From Glebionis coronaria (taxonomy: Eukaryota > Streptophyta > Magnoliopsida > Asterales > Asteraceae): a DNA stretch of 64,000 nt. This document shows positions 58,263 to 64,000 of the stretch, in pieces (position 1 is the first letter of the stretch; the number at the start of each line of letters is the position of its first letter). Below the pieces are notes generated by a model. It was not told the DNA's origin. It saw only the letters and a program-made list of their open reading frames with translations, and did no database searches. The stretch covers positions 186,001 through 250,000 of the forward strand of contig JANFOE010000057.1 in NCBI GenBank assembly GCA_025667525.1. Reading direction: 5' to 3'. A program made the translations under genes and the position numbers.

Positions 58263-58776
58263 TATTATATAAGACAAGTTTTTTTGGTAAAGGGAGTTAC
58301 CCCGGTAAATATATTAACCAAAAAACCAATGTTAAGTACAAATGGAATACGGCTGAAGTACCGTATTAACCTCAAGCACAAAGCTTGATCAACAAGTGCT
58401 TATGACAGGCCATAAACACAACAACACTAAGCTAACAGTACAAATCGAAAACTAGTGTAAAAAACAGGATTAGCAAACTCCAATAAGAAGAACTCTTGGA
58501 ACCATGCTATTACCCCACAACACCAGCAGCAACATAATGGAAGTAAAGGATTCAGATAAGGCTGCCTCCTTAAAAAACCTTTTTGAGAAAAACCCTGTGG
58601 GAAAAAACCCAAAAAGGAAAAAAGAGTACAACCCTTACCCGGTACCCCCATCATGAGAAACACTTGAGGACGGAAGTCTCCACCAATCCAAAATAGCCAA
58701 AGACCGTGTAATCATCTTCTTGAATCTGAAAGTAATAAGCTTGAGGCGAACAGTTGAAGTAATGATACTAACAAGT

Positions 58777-59523
58777 TTATCCACAAAAAGTTGTTTCCCT
58801 AGAGTTCCGTTCCATCCAAACAAAGTATACAGTAGCCGCAACAACCAAACGAGCAATAATACTAGTAGTAGATTTTCCTTTGGATATTGGTATAAGAAAT
58901 GCCAAAACATCATACAAACGAGGAGGAATAGAATCCATACCACAAAGCACCCTAAATTGCGTCCAAACTTGTGAAGAATAAGAACACTCAAAAAACAAAT
59001 GAGAATGAGAATCGGGAGTAACTTTACACAAAGGACACTAAAGCAGGCTTAAATCAACGGCAGTCCCAACATCCCATTGCCGCAAACGATCTTGGGTCTT
59101 CAGTTTCTGCTTAACAACAAGCCACATATGCAACGAATGTAAAGGAATACAATGAGAGAACCAAACAACATGGTACCATACCACAGCCTGGCGCCTGGTT
59201 CGCAGCGTATCCCAAGCCAGAGCCACAGAATATGACTGCAAAGAACCACCACCATCACGCCATACTAGAGAACCTGGCTGCCACTCATCCAGAGCAGGGA
59301 TAGGGATAGAGACAATAGCAGGAAATCGGTCCACCCAATCAGTCGGCCTTTTCCAAGCGTTGTTCTCAATCAAGTCATAAACAGTCTCATGAAGGGTAAA
59401 ACCAGACCTAACAATATTGTGTACCGTAAGAGTATCCCGTAACAGACACTCAACAGCCAACCTATCAAGCCACATAGACGCAGATTTACCATCATGAAGC
59501 CTATACCAAATGAACGGCCGCAC
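58777..59523 (-). pseudogene. LINE ORF2 C-terminus: reverse-transcriptase zinc-binding region
   Basis: Pieces 59523-59038 and 59031-58777. MRPFIWYRLHDGKSASMWLD and FTLHETVYDLIENNAWKRPT come first, then VALAWDTLRTRRQAVVWYHV, then a small stop gap, CKVTPDSHSHLFFECSYSSQ with Cys/His spacing of the zf-RVT family, and SIIARLVVAATVYFVWMERN. In the family this region follows RT and helps bind nucleic acid. A stop near 59037 breaks it, and another break at about 59530 separates it from RT. Confidence 0.8.
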
Positions 59524-59535
59524 ACGTGTCCTAAG

Positions 59536-61035
59536 CTAAAGAAGCTTACGCCAACCTGAACTTACATCACCAATACAAGGAACATCCCAAAAGCTCCTAC
59601 CCCTTAACTTATACGAATGTATCCATTGAACCCAAAAGGATTCCTTACGCGTGAGAAGACACCAAATATGAGAGTTAATAAGAGCAGCATTAAAATCATC
59701 AAGCCTCCGAATACCAAGACCACCATCACTTTGGGGAATGCAAACATCATCCCAAGCGACCTTTGCCTTCCCCTTTTTCATCTGACCTTGACACCATAAA
59801 AAGTTCCTCAAAAGCTGCTCAAGATCATGAATAATCCGAACAGGCAGGATAAAAACTGAAGCCCAGTACAGGTGCATAGATGATAGCACAAATTTAACAA
59901 GTTGAAGTCTCCCTATAGTAGATAGAAATTTGTTATGCCAATCCTTGACCTGAATCTCCAATATTTCAACAAGGACTTTGCAATACCTATAAAGCAGCCT
60001 AGACGAGATAAGAGGAACACCAAGATAACGCATTGGCAATGTGCCTTCCGCAAACGACATAAGATCCAGAATACCAGCTTTCACATCAGGTGTAACATTA
60101 CAAAAGAAAGCGGTACTCTTAGGAATACTTAGAAACAAACCTGAAACATTTTTAAATTCCTCCATAGAATCCATAACGGTGCGAACCGAATCCAGATGCC
60201 CCCTAGAGAAAATAAATAACTCATCTTCAAAACATAGATTAACAATATGTTGGTGCTCACAGTGATTATGATACAAAACCTCCTCCGCCAAACGAACACG
60301 GCTCTGCATCAAGAGAGTCAAAACTTACATAACCAACGTAAATAAATAAGGTGACAAGGGATCACCCTGTCTTAGCCCACACATACCCTTAAACCAGCCA
60401 TGGAGATTTCCATTAATACAAATAGAATATGAGGTCGTAGTCATGCACTCCATAATCCATTCAACCATCATAGTGTGAAAGCCAAACCCAAGCAGAATCA
60501 CCCTAAGAAAACTCCAATCCACAGTATCATAGGCCTTTTGAATATCCACTTTGAAAGCACAACGAGGAGGTCCAATATTCCTATGATAACTTCGCATTAA
60601 TTCCTGAGTAAATTATATATTATCCGAAATCCTACGCCCCGGAACAAAAGCAGATTGAATAATATTAACCAAGTCCCCCAACACCACTTTAATGCGGTTA
60701 GCAAAAATCTTCGTAATGCATTTGAAAATCACATTACAGCAAGAAATTGTTCTATAATTCGTGATCTTATTAGGAACAGTCACCTTTGGAATAAGCGCAA
60801 TAATGGTATGATTTATTTACTTAAGCAACTTACCATTATTGAAGAAGTCCCGAATAGCACATGTAAAATCACCACCCACAATATCCCAAGCATTCTTAAA
60901 AAACGTAGCCGTAAATCCATCCGGACCAGGAGCTTTATCATCACCCATCGAGAATAGAGCACTCTTAATCTCAGCATCCAACACCACCTGAACCATATCC
61001 AAAGCACGCTGCGCATCGAGAACATTAGAGAACAA
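59536..61035 (-). pseudogene. LINE reverse transcriptase with altered catalytic box
   Basis: DKAPGPDGFTATFFKNAWDI (about 60930), then SAFVPGRRISDNI with a stop, CAFKVDIQKAYDTVDWSFLR with the first catalytic Asp, GLRQGDPLSPYLFTLVM, a stop at about 60322, then IVNLCFEDELFIFSRG. Here the FADD box reads FEDE, so the first Asp of the catalytic pair is kept out of register and the second is Glu. RYLGVPLISSRLLYRY and FLWCQGQMKKGKAKVAWDDV follow. Dead by both stops and the motif change. Confidence 0.85.
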
Positions 61036-61038
61036 ATC

Positions 61039-61954
61039 CTATGATTCCAAAGGGATAGAAGAACCCTCCAAACCAAGAAACTGCTCATATTGTGCAACAA
61101 ACGCACTCACAACATCATTACCTTCACACAACACATTAGACATGTCACGCATCATATCAATCCTGTTACGGGCATTAGAACACTTAACAATTTTATGAAA
61201 GTAAGCTGTATTAGAATCACCCGCATCAAGCCACTCAATCTTAGCTTTCTGTTTTAAAAACATTTCATCATCAAGAGACGCTTCTTTAAATGCCAAAAGA
61301 CACCGAGCATGAGCTTCACGAACATTAGTATTTGATGAATCTAAATCAAGAGTCCTTTGGGCCGTGTCAAGCTCATCCCTGGTCCGAATCACACACGCGC
61401 GAAGATTACCATTCGCATGGAGCAGCTTGCGAAATGGCGCTTTAAGATGTTTCAGACGTTTAACCACACGATACATAACACAACCCGACACACTCAGATT
61501 CAACCATTCAAAACTGTAGAACGAAACCCTTCCTTATGAACAATAAAATTAGAGAATTTGAAAGCTTTTGGCTTCGGTCTACTAATCTTAGGAATACGAA
61601 GCACACACTGAGAATGATCCGATATTCGATAAGGCTGAAACACCGCAAGAGAACCCGAAAACTCATCAATAAAAACCATGTTAGACATAATCCTGTCAAT
61701 CTTCTTGAGAACACCATAGTCACCCTGAGGTTTTTGATTCCATGTGAAATGAAGACCAGTAGCATTAACATCCATAACCTCCATGAGTTGAACACAATCT
61801 TTGAATTCACGCATAGCAATATTCGGCTCATACCCACCATAGGAATGGTCCTCAAGATTAAGAGAAGCATTGAAATCACTCATCAAAACCCATGGCTTAT
61901 CACACATAAGATAAGAATGAGCAGCAAGATTATTCCATAACACATGACGATCCA
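61039..61954 (-). pseudogene. LINE endonuclease C-terminal part and EN-RT linker
   Basis: 61954-61500: VLWNNLAAHSYLMCDKPWVL, MSDFNASLN (catalytic DFN region of the EEP fold), LHFTWNQ, ISDHSQCVL (the SDH motif) and KFSNFIVHKEGF. It continues in another frame 61503-61039 with CVMYRVVKRLKHLKAPFRKL and AKIEWLDAGDSNTAYFHKIV (the common 'GDxNTxFFH' linker). Family role: nicks target DNA to prime reverse transcription. The N-terminal part is missing because an LTR begins at 61955. A methionine 25 bases further upstream lies in the LTR and is not a start. Confidence 0.8.
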
Positions 61955-64000
61955 TGTAAAACCCGCATGCTTTTACCATGAATAGTACCCTTAAGATCGT
62001 ACGTACTAGATTAAAACTTTCCTTTTTATAGTATGTTTACGTTCACGTATAAGAATTTTAAGTATTATGTACGTGTTAGAACACGATAAGTATTTATTAC
62101 GTATGAACACACGATAATTATTCAAATAATAATTATAATCCCGAACATACGATCATGAAATCATGAACGTAATTTAATCACGAGATAATATTATTTACGT
62201 ATATATATATTACGAACACGAATAAATATATTAAGTCACGGTTAATAATTAATTAGACCACGTAAAACACGAACACGAGGAAACATGAGAACACACTATA
62301 ATATTTAGACTTGAGAAAAGTACGGGTTACCCCATGTGGGCCCCATACCATGAAATAGGAAGAAGAAATGGGCTTAGCCCATGCAAAATTAACTAACTAG
62401 GAAAAAGGGGTAAAACATGTTCATTATTTACAAAATATTGAAAATAAGAAAAACCCTAATTCTTCCTTCTTCCTCTCCTTTTGGCCGCCACCTTAAAACA
62501 CCATAGAGGGGTGTTCGGGTTGATTTTGATCTTGGAAATCTTTCAAGGATTCGTGTGTGTTCATCCTTAAATGATCCACGTATTCGGTATAACATTTAAC
62601 CTTTTTCTTTTATGTTTTGATTTGTTGAATCACATTAAAATCATGATGTTTTTAAAAACTAATTAAAAACAATTATTAAAACATGTCTATGATTATGGGG
62701 TAAATCAAAACAAGGGTTTTTAGGGGTGTTTGTGATAGCCGACGCCTAACCGAACCCCTAAGGGGTCTCGGCTTGGTTTATTATCCACCACCGAGACCAT
62801 ATGGTCTCGGTATGGTGATGATGATGGTCACGGCAGCAGCAACAAGGGGTAACCCCGACCTTGGTTCGGGGTATGGTGTTGATTTCGGGTCCGGTTCATG
62901 GTTTCTAGTTACGGGTCCGGTTCATATATTATTTTAAAGTTTATGATTTTAATAGTTATGTGTTAAAATTAAATTAATAAAACATGATATGATTAATTTA
63001 ATTAACATGACTTAGGTTATAAATTTAACTATTAGATCATGAATTTTAACCTAAGTATTTATATTTTACTAGACTTTATAATTAATTAATTATTAAAACA
63101 ATGACTATAATTAATTAATTACCATGACTTAGGCTATATTATTAGTAATTAATAATACATGTTTTAACCTAAGTATTTTACCTTATTTAATCAAAATCAT
63201 GATATATTTAATTAAATACTTTTAACCTATAGTTTATTTAATTTACATGTAATAATTAATAAACTATACTTTATAACTACATGACTTAGAATAATAATCA
63301 GAAAACACTTAAGCTTATGTAATTAGCTTATTTAACCAGCTTATATCTAATTATGGAAACATTCTATTTTTAGAAACCTATTTAATTAAGGCAGCTAATC
63401 TATTTATGGAATCTTTCTATTTTTAGAAACTTATCTATTTTAAGCATTAATTCAATTTTTGGAAACTTTCTATTTTTGGAAACTTTCTATTTTTGGAAAC
63501 TTTCTATTTTTGGAAACTTTCTATTTTTGGTAACTTTCTATTTTTAGAAACTTTCTATTTTAGGAAACCTGCTATTTTTAGAAAGTTACTTATTATTACA
63601 CAACAAGTATAATAATACATGAAATACAAGTAATACTTAATCAGAATAGACAGAATATAAGATAAACACAGTATAAAGCTTAAAACAGTAAAACATGACA
63701 TGAACGTATAAAATAAGCTAAGACATGACATAAAACCAGTTACGTATTCAGTAATCAGATACTTATACACGTATGTATTTATGTAGCATTAGTGATACCG
63801 AAGTAGGACTCTCTTCCGTTCGTCTTCTTCGTTCACTAGACATAAGGTACGGATTCCCGTCCTTTCAGTATGGACATTCTTTCCTTATTAGGATTTCTAC
63901 GTATGCAGCCAACTGTTTCCCATAGTATAAGTTTATATGTTTGATTGCTTATGTTTAATTTAGAATACATGAAGCCATATACATGCATGACAAGTTTCAC
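61955..64000 (-). repeat. gypsy-type LTR, inverted copy of 54406-57472, runs off window
   Basis: On the minus strand it ends GCATGCGGGTTTTACA at 61955 and matches the solo LTR backwards to its GCATGTATATGGCTT segment at the right edge (about 55250 in the other copy). No primer site follows, so it is a 3' LTR or another solo LTR on the minus strand, inserted in LINE endonuclease DNA. Contains the perfect palindrome CCGAGACCATATGGTCTCGG (62791-62810). Confidence 0.8.
63350..63590 (-). repeat. 17-bp minisatellite TTTCTATTTTTGGAAAC
   Basis: Four near-perfect adjacent units at about 63469-63535 and several degenerate ones on both sides; the same unit (inverted) is decayed at 55660-55830. Confidence 0.85.

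Larger units (their letters stand above)
58263..61954 (-). mobile_element. LINE (L1-type), nearly 3.7 kb visible, 5' part beyond an LTR insertion
   Basis: Minus strand from endonuclease (61954) through RT and zf-RVT to the 3' tail with TTTTTTT at 58271-58277. The EN frame is cut at 61955 by an LTR; the LINE 5' end therefore lies beyond the window. Several stops and frameshifts. The left flank is the family X interior. Confidence 0.85.

Noticed and set aside
61955..61979. Start of the LINE endonuclease at the Met at 61979
   Set aside because: Those codons come from the adjacent LTR end; the same string occurs at 57449 in the other LTR.

Overview
This window reads as plant nuclear repeat DNA. 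It is AT-rich and eukaryotic in style, with no operons, no bacterial signals and no intact host gene that I can support. Almost everything is retrotransposon. The flavour of several polyproteins points to a eudicot, and from memory of similar predicted proteins most plausibly Asteraceae, perhaps tribe Anthemideae (Artemisia/Tanacetum/Chrysanthemum). Two features drive this: the Cys-rich ORF at 20933 and the copia integrase-RT linker at 982-1826. This placement is inference, not proof.

Layout. (1) 1-4090: a minus-strand Ty1/copia deletion derivative (RNase H, RT, linker, gag, a 5' UTR packed with a CG-centred 10-mer, PBS, LTR), inserted in the end of a 3-kb gypsy-type LTR (4091-4716). (2) 4717-9179: a decayed plus-strand chromovirus tail (integrase C-terminus, LINE insertion, chromodomain, polypurine tract, 2.5-kb 3' LTR). 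(3) 9180-14930: minus-strand ATHILA-type remains (LTR, ORF-1), an inverted LTR fragment of the same family, a tRNA-like module and several hairpins. (4) 14931-53987: a deep nest. An element here called family X (3.65-kb LTRs) is interrupted by an Athila/Tat-like element with 1.9-kb LTRs. The latter's ORF is interrupted by a composite copia-head/gypsy-body element. The composite's 3' LTR is split by a 14.15-kb minus-strand gypsy element (27617-41768) with a perfect 5-bp target-site duplication, and that element itself contains a solo Athila-type LTR. A LINE lies at 43503-45699. A second X LTR (48066-53987) carries an ORF1-only LINE. (5) 53988-58262: the X internal region, whose small open frame is split by a 3,067-bp solo LTR. 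(6) 58263-61954: a minus-strand LINE with EN, RT and zinc-binding domains but a dead RT motif. (7) 61955-64000: an LTR of the same family as the solo LTR, in inverted orientation, running off the window.

How the parts work together. These are cis structures of retrotransposition (LTRs, primer-binding sites, polypurine tracts, gag/PR/RT/RH/IN, LINE ORF1/ORF2). Nearly all are broken. The most intact frame is the 1,209-codon gypsy zinc-knuckle/PR/RT/RH/IN/chromodomain ORF at 23106-26735. The points most worth a second look are the copia/gypsy composite, the element with young-looking LTRs but ruined coding DNA (suggesting mobilisation in trans), the pol-less family X with a coding frame that rejoins across a solo LTR, the half-LINE with a clean duplication and an empty-site paralogue, and short-motif arrays that are homogeneous within a copy but differ between copies.
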